Shown here: positions 32,262 through 40,800 of the stretch, piece by piece
Position numbering within the stretch: the first letter of the stretch is position 1
Layout of the letters: the number at the start of each line of letters is the position of its first letter
Source of the DNA: Candidatus Poribacteria bacterium
GTDB lineage: Bacteria > Poribacteria > WGA-4E > PCPOR2b
DNA length: 48,170 nucleotides
NCBI GenBank assembly: GCA_022822785.1
Contig: JAJEAL010000128.1
Coordinates: forward strand, 1 to 48,170
Reading direction: 5' to 3'
Program-made: the position numbers and the translations under genes
The notes under the pieces: generated by a model
Told to the model about the DNA's origin: nothing
Seen by the model: only the letters and a program-made list of their open reading frames with translations
The model's database searches: none

Positions 32262-33713
32262 TCATATTTCATGTTGTTTATTCAAAGCGGCAATCCAGCT
32301 ACTCGCTTTATCCAAGGTTTCCTGATACTCGGCGTCAGGCTCGGAATCCGCAACCACCCCACCACCAACGTGGAATTGGGCATACCCATTCTTGAGGATA
32401 GCGGTTCTAATTGCAATATTTAAATCCATCGTTCCGTCAAAACCAAAGTAGCCAATTGCCCCGGTATACACACCGCGATCCGTCGGTTCAAGTTCATCAA
32501 TCAATTCCATTGCCCGAATCTTCGGGGCTCCGGTGATCGACCCGCCGGGAAAACATGACTTCAGGAGATCGATACGATCAACCGCCTCCCGGAGCGTTCC
32601 CCTCACAGTCGCAACAAGATGGTGTACGTTGGAATAGCTTTCGAGCGTGACACGCTCCGGCACATGGACGGAAGCGATTTCGCAGACACGTCCAAGATCG
32701 TTTCGCTCAAGGTCTACAATCATCAACAGCTCGGCGAGATCTTTTTCGCTATGCAGCAGGTCGTTTGCCAGCTCCCGATCTAACTCCGGCGTCAAGCCGC
32801 GCGGGCGTGTTCCTTTGATTGGACGGGTTTCAACAGTCCTCCGATTTGGCGAAAAAAAGAGAAACCGTTCGGGAGAAGCGCTCAAAACATGGAAATCATT
32901 ACAGTGAAGGTACGTGCCGTAAGAGACGGGGTTCAACTGACGCAAGCGGGTGTATAGCTCTACCGGTGGCAAGTCGCTTGACATTGACAACCGTTGCGAC
33001 AAATTAACTTGATAGATGTCGCCCGATGCGATGTACGCTTTCGCACGCTGCACGGTGGAAACATAATCTACTTTGGAGAAATTAGATTTAATTGAAGATT
33101 CTGCGAAATGAGAAAAGTGAAGATTGAGGTTTCCGCAACTACGTTGCAAGCGGTGATTTTCAGACTGAAGAATCGAACGGAGTTTGTCTACCTGCTCTCG
33201 CTGTCGGTCAGTAGAACCTTCGTCAACATTGGATCTGCATAAATAAACCTGATTGAATAGATGATCGAATGCAACGACAGCGTCATAAAACGCAAAGTAG
33301 CAATCAGGCAGTTTAAGGTCATCATGTGCAGCAGTAGGTAGTTGCTCGATAAAGCAGCGGAGTGGATACCCCAAATATCCAACACCGCCAATCAACGGTA
33401 GGGTGCCAGGTAGTGGGCGTGATTGGAAACGATTCAAAATCTCACGGAGCACGTCAAATGGATTGCCTGATTCTCGTTCAACTCTGTCTCTCCAATCTAG
33501 ATGGATATTCGTCCCTTTACTGCGGAAGATTAGGAACGGCTGCGAACCGACGAATGAGTAGCGCCCGAGTTCCGCGTAGCGGAATCCTCGCTTTGCGGGA
33601 CTTGGGGCATCTACGCCGCTATCAAGAAAAAAACTGTGCGGTTCATCAGCCAACAGTCGAAAGAGATCTAAAGCTGTCAACCGTGTCTGAATCGTCTCAA
33701 GAGTAGAAACCAT
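32262..33713 (-). CDS. pabB: Aminodeoxychorismate synthase component I (chorismate-binding enzyme)
   Basis: 483 residues of the TrpE/PabB family. The C-terminal chorismate-binding half shows SGDIYQVNLSQRLS, PERFLFFS, TRPIKGTRPRG, ELLMIVDLERNDLGRVCE, FPGGSITGAPKIRAMELIDE and HVGGGVVADSEPDAEYQETL. The Lys in PIKGTRPRG (Lys300) marks PabB, which uses it to form 4-amino-4-deoxychorismate; TrpE has Ala there. The folate precursor pathway is thus the best call. No pabA or pabC in the window. The N-terminal half (residues 1-210) is the usual variable domain. The ATG at 33713 has no clear ribosome site. Confidence 0.88.
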   Translation of the reverse strand: MVSTLETIQTRLTALDLFRLLADEPHSFFLDSGVDAPSPAKRGFRYAELGRYSFVGSQPFLIFRSKGTNIHLDWRDRVERESGNPFDVLREILNRFQSRPLPGTLPLIGGVGYLGYPLRCFIEQLPTAAHDDLKLPDCYFAFYDAVVAFDHLFNQVYLCRSNVDEGSTDRQREQVDKLRSILQSENHRLQRSCGNLNLHFSHFAESSIKSNFSKVDYVSTVQRAKAYIASGDIYQVNLSQRLSMSSDLPPVELYTRLRQLNPVSYGTYLHCNDFHVLSASPERFLFFSPNRRTVETRPIKGTRPRGLTPELDRELANDLLHSEKDLAELLMIVDLERNDLGRVCEIASVHVPERVTLESYSNVHHLVATVRGTLREAVDRIDLLKSCFPGGSITGAPKIRAMELIDELEPTDRGVYTGAIGYFGFDGTMDLNIAIRTAILKNGYAQFHVGGGVVADSEPDAEYQETLDKASSWIAALNKQHEI

Positions 33714-33765
33714 GCAGGTCGCTGTTCAATCTCTCTTTCTTAGCGATGCGGACAAACGGAGCACA

Positions 33766-34800
33766 TCAGCTATCCCCAAAAAGGGATGATGTATTCTCAT
33801 TAGCGATCATCTCAACTCGATTTTGTGCGTATTCGCAGTAATCCGGGTTAATATCGTAGCCGATATAATACCGTCCGAATTGTTTGCAGGCAACCGCTGT
33901 GGAGCCGGAACCGATGAAAGGATCTAACACAACATCGCCGGGGCGTGTGAGCAGGTGCAAAAACTCCTCAACAATTTTTACGGGATAGATTGCTGGGTGC
34001 TTGATTCCTTTAATTGACTCAACCGAGTGTTCGAGCACATCTCGCTTGAGCTTATTGCCCCGTAATCGAATAAGTGTGAAACCATTTTTCTCAACCTGAA
34101 TCTTACGTCCGCCATCCTGTCCACCAAATGCCTCTGCGTGAATACCCCGAATTTTCATCCGTAATCCGGCGATTTCACCGCGGCGGACTTCTTGGATTGC
34201 TTTCTCCAAAGCAACGCGGGCATTGTGTTTTTCGTCCGCAGACAAATCTGATTGATCGATTAACTTGAAATATTTCTGCCCCACATTCCGCCCTTGAGAT
34301 TGCAATTTTTTTGGTGGGGTTTTGTCTACCATGAACGCGTCGGGGTTGTAAAAGTAATCCGCTGTCTTGACAAAATGAAAAAACGGCTCGGTGCTGCTGA
34401 CCAATCGCCGTCTAAACTGGCGTGGTGTTGGATTTTTCTTGACCCATGTTATATCGTTGACCAGTTTCACCAATCCTGTTTCGGTCGCCCCAATCGCAAA
34501 ACGGTACGGTACAAGAAGCAAGCTGCTATCTTCGTACTTATCCCCTAAATTAAACACAAGGCTACCGTCACCTGTGACAACGCGCACGCACTCGCGGAAC
34601 AACGATAGCAAGTTCTCAAGATATTCTTCCAAACGCACCTCATTGCCCATGCCCCCACCGTAGTCCCGTTGTTGGAAATAGGGCGGCGAGGTGATGACAA
34701 GTTGAACAGAGCGGTTCGGGAGTTGTTGAATCAACTCTATATTATCACCGCACAAAATCTGATTGAGTGGAAGTATATCGGTAATATTTCCGCCTTGCAA
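33766..34800 (-). CDS. Beta-class DNA methyltransferase (N4-cytosine or N6-adenine)
   Basis: 344 residues from the TTG at 34800, which has AGAGGAAG just upstream; a GTG at 34818 would add six. Motif order is IV then I, as in beta-class enzymes. The catalytic motif is VITSPPYFQQRDYGGGMGNE, and SAM-binding motif I is LDPFIGSGSTAVACKQFGRY near the C-terminus, followed by IGYDINPDY. TSPPY is commonest in N4-cytosine enzymes but also occurs in N6-adenine ones. The region between (residues ~110-270) is the target-recognition part. No restriction endonuclease is adjacent, so it is an orphan methyltransferase or remnant of a system. A broken HEPN gene lies directly upstream. Confidence 0.87.
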   Translation of the reverse strand: MQGGNITDILPLNQILCGDNIELIQQLPNRSVQLVITSPPYFQQRDYGGGMGNEVRLEEYLENLLSLFRECVRVVTGDGSLVFNLGDKYEDSSLLLVPYRFAIGATETGLVKLVNDITWVKKNPTPRQFRRRLVSSTEPFFHFVKTADYFYNPDAFMVDKTPPKKLQSQGRNVGQKYFKLIDQSDLSADEKHNARVALEKAIQEVRRGEIAGLRMKIRGIHAEAFGGQDGGRKIQVEKNGFTLIRLRGNKLKRDVLEHSVESIKGIKHPAIYPVKIVEEFLHLLTRPGDVVLDPFIGSGSTAVACKQFGRYYIGYDINPDYCEYAQNRVEMIANENTSSLFGDS

Positions 34801-34851
34801 AGTTCTTCCTCTTGACACAACTGAGTAACGACTATCTTTCGCCTATATAGT

Positions 34852-35139
34852 TCATCCGGCCATTTGAGAACGGATAAACTCAATAATCTCACGGGCATAT
34901 CGAATCGCTACCTCACTTTGTAATGGACCGTAATGTTCAAATGGGGCACCTGTTGAGTGACCATTCGGATAACGGGAAGGAACATAGAAGTTATCCAAAA
35001 CGCGTCCCTTTTCAATTAATAGCTCTGGCACATCAACGGTTTCTGATAACCCCGCAAATAGTTGGGAGATGACACAATCCCGCGCCTTCTGTCCTACATG
35101 GAGGTATAAAGCCTTGACCGCTTTTTCTGCTGCTTGGCA
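34852..35139 (-). pseudogene. HEPN-domain protein, N-terminally truncated remnant
   Basis: 95 codons read CQAAEKAVKALYLHVGQKAR then DCVISQLFAGLSETV, followed by VLDNFYVPSRYPNGHSTGAP and a final helix EVAIRYAREIIEFIRSQMAG. This is the HEPN pattern QQAAEKALKALL ... LD..Y.P.RYP..... P.E.Y ... A...A..I..F. A TAA stop sits immediately before the Cys (35140-35142) and no start codon is available inside. A nearby ATG with a ribosome site (35140 region) is out of frame. HEPN proteins pair with nucleotidyltransferase antitoxins or act as RNases. Here no partner remains. It is wedged between rsmD and the methyltransferase. Confidence 0.75.
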
Positions 35140-35152
35140 TTATTCTAATCCT

Positions 35153-35728
35153 TCACCCATGCCATCCGTAAAATGAAAGCATTGTGTCACCATACCGCTC
35201 TTGGCGACTTAATACCAGTTCATCTAGTATCAAGGACTCCGTCCAATTACTCCCCTTGTCCTTCCGATGTTCAACAACAATCGCACCGGCTGGAGAAAGC
35301 AGATTCGTCTCCACAATCAGCTTCAAGCAGGGCTCGTAGATTTTAGAAGCGTATGGCGGATCAAAGTAAATCAGGTCAAACTTCGCTTTACGTTTACCAA
35401 GCCGGGCGAGTGCCCTCCGTACGTCAAGGCGAATGAGCCGGACCTGCGGATGTCCGCGGTTGAAACCACATATTTCCAGATTCGACTCAATAATACGGAT
35501 AGCGTGATAGTTGCTATCAACAAAGGTGGTAGACTTCGCGCCTTGGCTCAACGCTTCCAGACCGATGCTTCCAGTTCCTGCACAGAGGTCCAAGAAATCG
35601 GCATCGACAACCCCTGCACCAAAGATACGGAATAATGACTCTTTGACGCGGTCAGCGGTTGGTCGGACCTCCGCCCCTTTAACTGTTTTCAAGCGTCTAC
35701 CTTTGAATTTTCCAGCAATAACTCTCAT
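35153..35728 (-). CDS. rsmD: 16S rRNA (guanine(966)-N(2))-methyltransferase
   Basis: 191 residues from the ATG at 35728 (AAGG upstream), beginning MRVIAGKFKGRRLKTVKG, the canonical RsmD start; 27 extra upstream codons lack homology. Motif I FLDLCAGTGSIGLEALSQGA binds SAM. The RPTADRVKESLFRIF loop and the catalytic DLIYFDPPYASKIYE (DPPY motif IV) are intact. Modifies G966 of 16S rRNA during small-subunit assembly. Its last codons abut the HEPN remnant. No coaD (its frequent neighbour) is present. Confidence 0.93.
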   Translation of the reverse strand: MRVIAGKFKGRRLKTVKGAEVRPTADRVKESLFRIFGAGVVDADFLDLCAGTGSIGLEALSQGAKSTTFVDSNYHAIRIIESNLEICGFNRGHPQVRLIRLDVRRALARLGKRKAKFDLIYFDPPYASKIYEPCLKLIVETNLLSPAGAIVVEHRKDKGSNWTESLILDELVLSRQERYGDTMLSFYGWHG

Positions 35729-35902
35729 TCTGCAACCTTGTTGACGCTTTAGATCTTGGTATGTAGCGGAGCACAAGCAGATTATACAATAGCGATTTTT
35801 GTGCGTCAACTCAAAACGGGAAAGGTGTATCAGAGTATAAAGAGATATTCCCCATAGGTCACTGCTAACAGATCCCTTATGTATGCGGCCCGAATTTAAG
35901 GG

Positions 35903-35930
35903 TTGAATTATAGCTATTCCGGTTTATAAT
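35903..35930 (+). promoter_or_regulatory. Sigma70-type promoter for the RraA-like gene
   Basis: TTGAAT (35903-35908), a 16-base spacer, then a perfect TATAAT (35925-35930), ~74 bases before the RraA-like start. The rest of the 275-base gap between rsmD and this gene shows nothing else. Confidence 0.5.
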
Positions 35931-36003
35931 ATCGGCAAGATAGGTTTATGAGAGAGTTTGAAATCTCGATAAGATTGATTACATAAAGGAAGGGAAAAAA
36001 TAA

Positions 36004-36723
36004 ATGACAAAGAAAATATCGCGTGAAACGCTCAATCTTCTTTTGATTCCGAGCACTGCGACCTTGACTTCGGTACTACGGCAGCACGGCATCACCTGGA
36101 CGTTTATGAACGGTGTCGCACCCCTAAAGCCTAATATGAAGATGGCAGGCCCCGCATTTACCCTGCGGTATATACCGATGCGCGAAGATTTGGATCCGGG
36201 CGTAGTTGACAACCTGAAAGATGTCCAACGCATCGGGATTGAGCAGATTGATGAGGGGGAAGTCTTGGTTATTGATGCACGAGGGGATACCCGTGCGGGA
36301 ACGATGGGGTCAATCCTTGCTACCCGCGTCCACTGCCGTGGCGCAGCGGGCATTGTAACCGATGGGGCTTACCGTGACAGTCCGGTCATCGCGGAACTTG
36401 GTATTGCAGCTTACGCTGCAGCGATGAACGCCCATACTAACAAAACCATACATCATCCGAGCGAGATTCAGGTGCCGATTGCCTGTGGTAACGTGGCGGT
36501 GTATCCGGGCGACATCATCGTAGGCGACGAAGAGGGTGTCGTTGTAGTACCAGCACACCTAGCAGAGCAAGTCGCGCAGACAGCCGCCGAAATGGAGGAG
36601 AAAGAGGTCTTTATCACTAAAAAGATACAGTCCGGGGCAAGCATCGTCGGCGTCTATCCGCCGGATGAAAAGACACTTGCTGAGTATGAGGAATGGAAAA
36701 GGAAGAGGAGAGACCGGAACTAA
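36004..36723 (+). CDS. RraA / HMG-aldolase family protein
   Basis: 239 residues of the RraA fold, once annotated as demethylmenaquinone methyltransferase-like. The core signature GTMGSILATRVHCRGAAGIV then TDGAYRDS contains the Arg-Asp pair that binds substrate and Mg in aldolase members. PGDIIVGDEEGVVVVPAHLA is the second hallmark. In E. coli RraA inhibits RNase E. Longer homologues (220-240 residues, like this one) are usually 4-hydroxy-4-methyl-2-oxoglutarate or related aldolases/decarboxylases. Next to a galactonate-dehydratase-like enzyme, a catabolic role is more likely than RNase control. AAGGAAGGG upstream. Convergent with the dehydratase. Confidence 0.85.
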   Translation: MTKKISRETLNLLLIPSTATLTSVLRQHGITWTFMNGVAPLKPNMKMAGPAFTLRYIPMREDLDPGVVDNLKDVQRIGIEQIDEGEVLVIDARGDTRAGTMGSILATRVHCRGAAGIVTDGAYRDSPVIAELGIAAYAAAMNAHTNKTIHHPSEIQVPIACGNVAVYPGDIIVGDEEGVVVVPAHLAEQVAQTAAEMEEKEVFITKKIQSGASIVGVYPPDEKTLAEYEEWKRKRRDRN

Positions 36724-36744
36724 ATCCTGATAATCATCGGTTTC

Positions 36745-37845
36745 CTACCAATCAACGACCGTTCCATCTTCATGGTGAAGCGGGGATTGTGGACGGAAGA
36801 TGGCGCCAATCTTGTCCGCCATCGCTTCATCGTCGAGTTCGATACCAAGCCCCGGTTTATCGGGAATCGGCAAGTACCCATCGACTGGAACGAACGGTTC
36901 TTTGAGATAACCCTCACCGAGCGTCACGTGCTCCTGAGACACAAAGTTTGGCATCATGGCATCGAGTTGCAGGCAGGTCGCCAACGCGATTGGACCGAGC
37001 GGACAGTGGGGCGCAACACCGGCATAGTGCATCTCTGCCATGCCCGCGATGAGCCGCGTTTCAAAAATCCCCCCAACATGGCAAGGATCTGGATTTAGGA
37101 TTTTCGCTGCGCCGCGTTCTAAAAGTTCACGAAATGCCCAGCGTGTGAAAACGCGTTCGCCCGCTGCGATAGGGATGCTTGTCGATTGAGCGATGCGCGC
37201 CATCTCATCGTAGTTTTCACACTGACACGGATCTTCAATCCACGCGGGGTGTAACGGCTCCAACGCTTTGATAATCGGCACTGCGGCGGCGGGGAGGAAC
37301 GCGCCGTGTAGGTCAATGGCAATATCAATGGAAGGCCCAACGGCATCGCGGATTTCTCCAACTGTGGCAACCGCTTGGTCGATAAATTCTTTTGTGGCGT
37401 GCACCTTCGGATAGGGTCCCGGCAAACCGATTTTGAACCCTTTGAATCCTCGCGCTACATCCGCTTTTATCTGATCAACGGACCCACCGCCTTTATACAG
37501 ACGGATACGGTCTCGGGCGCGTCCACCTAACAACTGCCACACCGGGAGCCCAACGCTTTTACCAAGTATATCCCAGAGCGCCGCCTCAACTCCGCTGATG
37601 GCACTCATCAGAATTGCGCCACCATGATAACACGGTTGTCGATACATCGCCTCCCAATGGTGGATAATTCGCCGTGGGTCTTGACCGATGAGGTAATCTT
37701 CAAGTTCCCGAACCGCCTCGGCGGAGGTTGTCGCGCGCCCTTCCAGATACGGCTCGCCTAAGCCGACGATTCCCTCGTCCGTATGCACCCTCAGAAACAG
37801 CCAGCGGGGTGCAATTAAGAATGTTTCGAGTTTAGTAATTTTCAT
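36745..37845 (-). CDS. Mandelate racemase/enolase family sugar-acid dehydratase, galactonate dehydratase-like
   Basis: 366 residues of the enolase superfamily. Metal ligands: Asp178 (IDLHGAF), Glu204 (AWIEDPC) and Glu230 (IAAGERVFTRW). His180 and His280 (APHCPLGPIALATC) match the two catalytic histidines of D-galactonate dehydratase (DgoD). APHCPLGPIALA and AAGERxFxRW are strongest in that group. It would convert D-galactonate (or a close sugar acid) to 2-keto-3-deoxygalactonate. The aldolase that normally follows is not DgoA-like, but the RraA-family and HpcH genes in this window could take such products. A weak GGGAG lies before the ATG. Confidence 0.85.
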   Translation of the reverse strand: MKITKLETFLIAPRWLFLRVHTDEGIVGLGEPYLEGRATTSAEAVRELEDYLIGQDPRRIIHHWEAMYRQPCYHGGAILMSAISGVEAALWDILGKSVGLPVWQLLGGRARDRIRLYKGGGSVDQIKADVARGFKGFKIGLPGPYPKVHATKEFIDQAVATVGEIRDAVGPSIDIAIDLHGAFLPAAAVPIIKALEPLHPAWIEDPCQCENYDEMARIAQSTSIPIAAGERVFTRWAFRELLERGAAKILNPDPCHVGGIFETRLIAGMAEMHYAGVAPHCPLGPIALATCLQLDAMMPNFVSQEHVTLGEGYLKEPFVPVDGYLPIPDKPGLGIELDDEAMADKIGAIFRPQSPLHHEDGTVVDW

Positions 37846-37909
37846 CTTTTATCGTACTCCCAAAGCTAAAATATTTGATTTTTCTTGACGCACACTGAGT
37901 TAAAGGCTA

Positions 37910-38023
37910 TCATTCGATACCCTCTTGAGGAGCATAAGTACAAACCTGATCGCGGATAATCACCAATCTGCCTTTCCGTTTAGCAGGTGAACACTTCATC
38001 GGATCGAGAGACTCATTGGGCAT
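37910..38023 (-). CDS. Possible small ORF, 37 residues
   Basis: Reads MPNESLDPMKCSPAKRKGRL then VIIRDQVCTYAPQEGIE. The composition looks protein-like (two Cys, basic and hydrophobic strand), and it fills a 245-base gap between the dehydratase-like gene and a lipoprotein gene. There is no strong ribosome site. It may be the 3' end of a lost gene: the frame stays open ~13 codons further upstream before a TAA. Confidence 0.25.
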   Translation of the reverse strand: MPNESLDPMKCSPAKRKGRLVIIRDQVCTYAPQEGIE

Positions 38024-38090
38024 TATATCAACCCGTCCAAGCCACGTCAAACGAATTACGGATTACTATCGTTGCTAAAAAGGAAACATC

Positions 38091-38495
38091 ATGAAAAGGG
38101 CATGGGTTACCTTCTCTCTTTTACTCATTATATCTGCTTGCTCAGACAGGAATACGCCCGAAGGTGTTGCAGAGGATTTCGTCTATAACTATTACCTGCA
38201 CGCAAACCAAGACATGGCGTTACGCTTGAGCGACGGACTCGCTAAGGAAAAACTTGAAACAGAAATCGAATTCTTACGGGAGATCCGAAGTGGTAGTGAC
38301 CAATCCTATGTGAAACCAAATATTGAGTATAAGCAGGTGGGCAAAAAGATTGAAGACGAAAACCGCGTGTTCTTCAGATACCAGCTAACCCTCAAGGGAA
38401 CGAGTTTCTCAAATACGGTTCGTAACACTGTAATCTTCACCGAATTGATTGATGGACAGTGGAAGGTCACTAATTTTGATGAATACGCGGAATAA
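38091..38495 (+). CDS. Small lipoprotein, NTF2/DUF4878-like
   Basis: 134 residues with a lipoprotein signal MKRAWVTFSLLLIISAC; lipobox ISAC places the lipidated Cys at 17, to be cut by LspA. The mature part (SDRNTPEGVAEDFVYNYYLH ... WKVTNFDEY) has the pattern of small NTF2-like domains such as DUF4878: an N-terminal helix entering a curved sheet ending in a W-K-V strand. No catalytic residues. AAAAAGGAAAC precedes the ATG. It is convergent with the PD40 propeller gene (30-base gap), both exported. Role unknown. Confidence 0.75.
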   Translation: MKRAWVTFSLLLIISACSDRNTPEGVAEDFVYNYYLHANQDMALRLSDGLAKEKLETEIEFLREIRSGSDQSYVKPNIEYKQVGKKIEDENRVFFRYQLTLKGTSFSNTVRNTVIFTELIDGQWKVTNFDEYAE

Positions 38496-38525
38496 CAGCA
38501 GACACCCTGTTCTCAATAACGGTAG

Positions 38526-39341
38526 TTATCGGTCGAGATGTTTGATCCACCCCCACATCGTGAGTATCTTACCTGCAGGAGCAACCGCAAAAGTGGGGTC
38601 AAACCAAGCGGGATCTGCGTTATCATGGCGATCATTGGTGAGCTTTTGTTCATTACCCCCATCGGCGTCCATTATGTAGAGTTCACTGTTCCCAGCCATC
38701 TCCGACGCGAAGATAATGCGCTCACCGTTTGGTGACCATGACGGATGCCAATCGCTACGGAGATTATCGGTGAGCCTCCGTTGATTACCCCCATCGGCAC
38801 CCATCACATAGATTTCAAAGGTGCCATCTCGCTCCGATGCAAAGGCAATGTGCTCACCATTCGGAGACCATGACGGATGCCAATCGCTACGGCGACTATT
38901 AGTGAGGCGCTGTTGGTTCTTCCCATTGGTGTCTATTATATAGATTTCGAAGTTCCCATCTCTATCAGACGCGAAAGCAATCAGTTCACCGTCTGGTGAC
39001 CATGACGGATGCCAATCGCTATTGCGATCAATGGTCAGTCTTTTTAGATTCTTTCCATCAGCGTCTATCACGTAGATTTCACTGTTCCCATCCCGCTTGG
39101 AACTAAAGACAATGCGCTTACCGCCCGGAGCCCATGAGGGGTCCCATTCATCAAAAGGATTGTCAGTCAATCTTTGTTGATTCTTTCCATCGACGTTCAT
39201 TACGTAGATTTCAGGATTCCCATCCCTCTCAGACACGAAAGCAATCCGCGCCTGTGCGTCAACGTCTACCATCAGCAGCGTCAACCCCAAAACGATAACA
39301 TAAACCCAAATGAAATGCGCGAGATTGTATTTCCAGTGCAT
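38526..39341 (-). CDS. Secreted TolB-like PD40 beta-propeller with LamG-type C-terminal tail
   Basis: 271 residues. Signal peptide [20 protein letters not shown], then five PD40 repeats of 44 residues ([20 protein letters not shown] plus [18 protein letters not shown]). The last 25 residues read [17 protein letters not shown] and HLDR, matching the tails of the three LamG proteins in the window although the fold is unrelated. The repeat is visible in DNA as a 132-base period (anchor GACCATGACGGATGCCAATC at 38734, 38866 and 38998, and a variant at 39130). GAGGAGG precedes the ATG. PD40 propellers bind proteins or peptides; without a TolB N-terminal domain it is not TolB itself. Confidence 0.85.
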   Translation of the reverse strand: MHWKYNLAHFIWVYVIVLGLTLLMVDVDAQARIAFVSERDGNPEIYVMNVDGKNQQRLTDNPFDEWDPSWAPGGKRIVFSSKRDGNSEIYVIDADGKNLKRLTIDRNSDWHPSWSPDGELIAFASDRDGNFEIYIIDTNGKNQQRLTNSRRSDWHPSWSPNGEHIAFASERDGTFEIYVMGADGGNQRRLTDNLRSDWHPSWSPNGERIIFASEMAGNSELYIMDADGGNEQKLTNDRHDNADPAWFDPTFAVAPAGKILTMWGWIKHLDR

Positions 39342-39470
39342 CTACCTTTCCTCCTCTGTTCTCAAATCGCTTTTTTGTCTTTTGGGAGTGATAGCGGTCA
39401 GCTAGTATCAACGATACCTTTCCAATCAAAGGGACAACTCGATTTACTAATGGGGTCGGGATCCCATAAT

Positions 39471-40316
39471 CTATGCTTCTACCCAATGTCGGTACAACGG
39501 TTTCACATTATCAGGCAGTGACTCGTAGACTTCCGAGCGTATCGGAGGAGAATCATAATTTTTTCCGTCCGTCTCGATCACCATCTGGGTATGTTCCGGA
39601 TTTCCGACCTGTGTGGGATTCAGATTCAGCCACCACGGCGCGTAACGGACAATGATTGCAACACGCGGTTCGTCGCTACGATTCGGCGGCACCGCATGCC
39701 AAAGCCGACTGTCGTAGAGGAGGACGCTACCCGCGGGGCCCGAAACCTGCGTTTCAGTTGGATACGGAGCGTCGGGATCGATTCCTGCTATCCCCGCCGC
39801 GGAAGGATTGTTATCGGTTCTATGACTTCCGGGGATGATATAGGTGCCGCCCGTCTCGGGACCAAATGGAGTCAACATCCAAATCGTTGAGAGGTGCATG
39901 ATTGTGTCCGGATACGGAGCGAGGATATGCGTTGCATTGGTTTGATTGTAGGGCCAATCTGAATGCCAGTAACCTCGCTCATTCCCCGGATAGTTTATCA
40001 CACAGTCTGTGCAGGAAATCCGCACGTACGGTCCGAACAGTGCCTCGGTAAGCGCCATAATCCGCCCATCTGCTAAATACGGGGCAAAGGTCTGAGTTGC
40101 GTTGATGATTCCTCTCATATTTGCAACACCCTTAGCACCCACACGGTGCCCCCGCGCCCTTGTTTTTGCGAGTTCCGCTTCTGCTTTTGCGTGATGTGCC
40201 GCTTGCGCCGCGACCACACCCTCTCGCACCTCATCGATTTTGTCCGCCGGGATGATTCCCTCAAGGACACAATAGCCATTCATTTTCAATTGATATAGCG
40301 CTTCTTCTGTTGACAT
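39471..40316 (-). CDS. Phytanoyl-CoA dioxygenase (PhyH) family protein
   Basis: 281 residues. Iron ligands His118 and Asp120 (GYWHSDWPYN) and His207, and 2-oxoglutarate Arg218, in LLYDSRLWHAVPPNRSDEPR. ETGGTYIIPGSHRTDNNP is the usual mid-domain block. The Ala-rich stretch at residues 35-55 (VVAAQAAHHAKAEAELAKTR) is an uncommon long helical insert after the first beta-strand. AGGGGAGAAGC precedes the ATG at 40316. Substrate unknown; related enzymes act on acyl-CoAs, amino acid derivatives or natural products. Not closely similar to the other two PhyH genes here, so it is not a local duplicate. Confidence 0.88.
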   Translation of the reverse strand: MSTEEALYQLKMNGYCVLEGIIPADKIDEVREGVVAAQAAHHAKAEAELAKTRARGHRVGAKGVANMRGIINATQTFAPYLADGRIMALTEALFGPYVRISCTDCVINYPGNERGYWHSDWPYNQTNATHILAPYPDTIMHLSTIWMLTPFGPETGGTYIIPGSHRTDNNPSAAGIAGIDPDAPYPTETQVSGPAGSVLLYDSRLWHAVPPNRSDEPRVAIIVRYAPWWLNLNPTQVGNPEHTQMVIETDGKNYDSPPIRSEVYESLPDNVKPLYRHWVEA

Positions 40317-40421
40317 GCTTCTCCCCTGATATGTTTTACGTTGTTGCTAGAGATACAACGATTGCATTAATGATACGCAGAAAAAGACGAGAGCACCAGC
40401 AGGTAAGCCACGGAATCCCGG

Positions 40422-40691
40422 TTAACCTGTGCGCCAAGAAGTCTTATAGATTATACCACTTCGACAGAATTTTTGAGCGAAAAAGTGCTGCAAATCTACC
40501 GGAGCAATAGACAAATTCGCTTTCAGACACCATACCTTGCGGAATCTTTCAGGTTCAGTACTTACCCATTTACCGTTAATAACCAACGTGAAATCGTGGT
40601 GTTCATCTATAGCAATGGTGCAAAGCTCTGCTAATTTTTGTTGATCGGACGGTACAAAACGGGTACAATGGCTTTTGAAGACGTTCCAAAG
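40422..40691 (-). pseudogene. Possible gene remnant in the 40317-40800 gap
   Basis: An 89-codon open frame without any start codon, bounded upstream by TGA at 40692-40694. It reads VPSDQQKLAELCTIAIDEHH, DFTLVINGKWVSTEPERFRK and VWCLKANLSIAPVDLQHFFA, which has protein-like patterning (helix, then strands, then helix), but I do not recognise a family. The rest of the 484-base gap between the PhyH gene and the first aldolase holds nothing I can name. Confidence 0.3.
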
Positions 40692-40800
40692 TCAGGGTTG
40701 AAAGTCCTAATGTTGTTCATCTGCTATAAGCATCACAACATTGTGAGGATTAGAGTGGAAGTTCTCATCTAACAACAGCACGTGAGAAAGGAAGTATCAG

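Noticed and set aside
32262-33713. Reading the chorismate enzyme as anthranilate synthase TrpE
   Set aside because: PIKGTRPRG has the PabB-type Lys in place of the TrpE-type Ala.
38730-39200. Possible CRISPR array because of regular 132-bp spacing
   Set aside because: The repeats are coding PD40 blades in a continuous frame, with units too long and spacers not unique.
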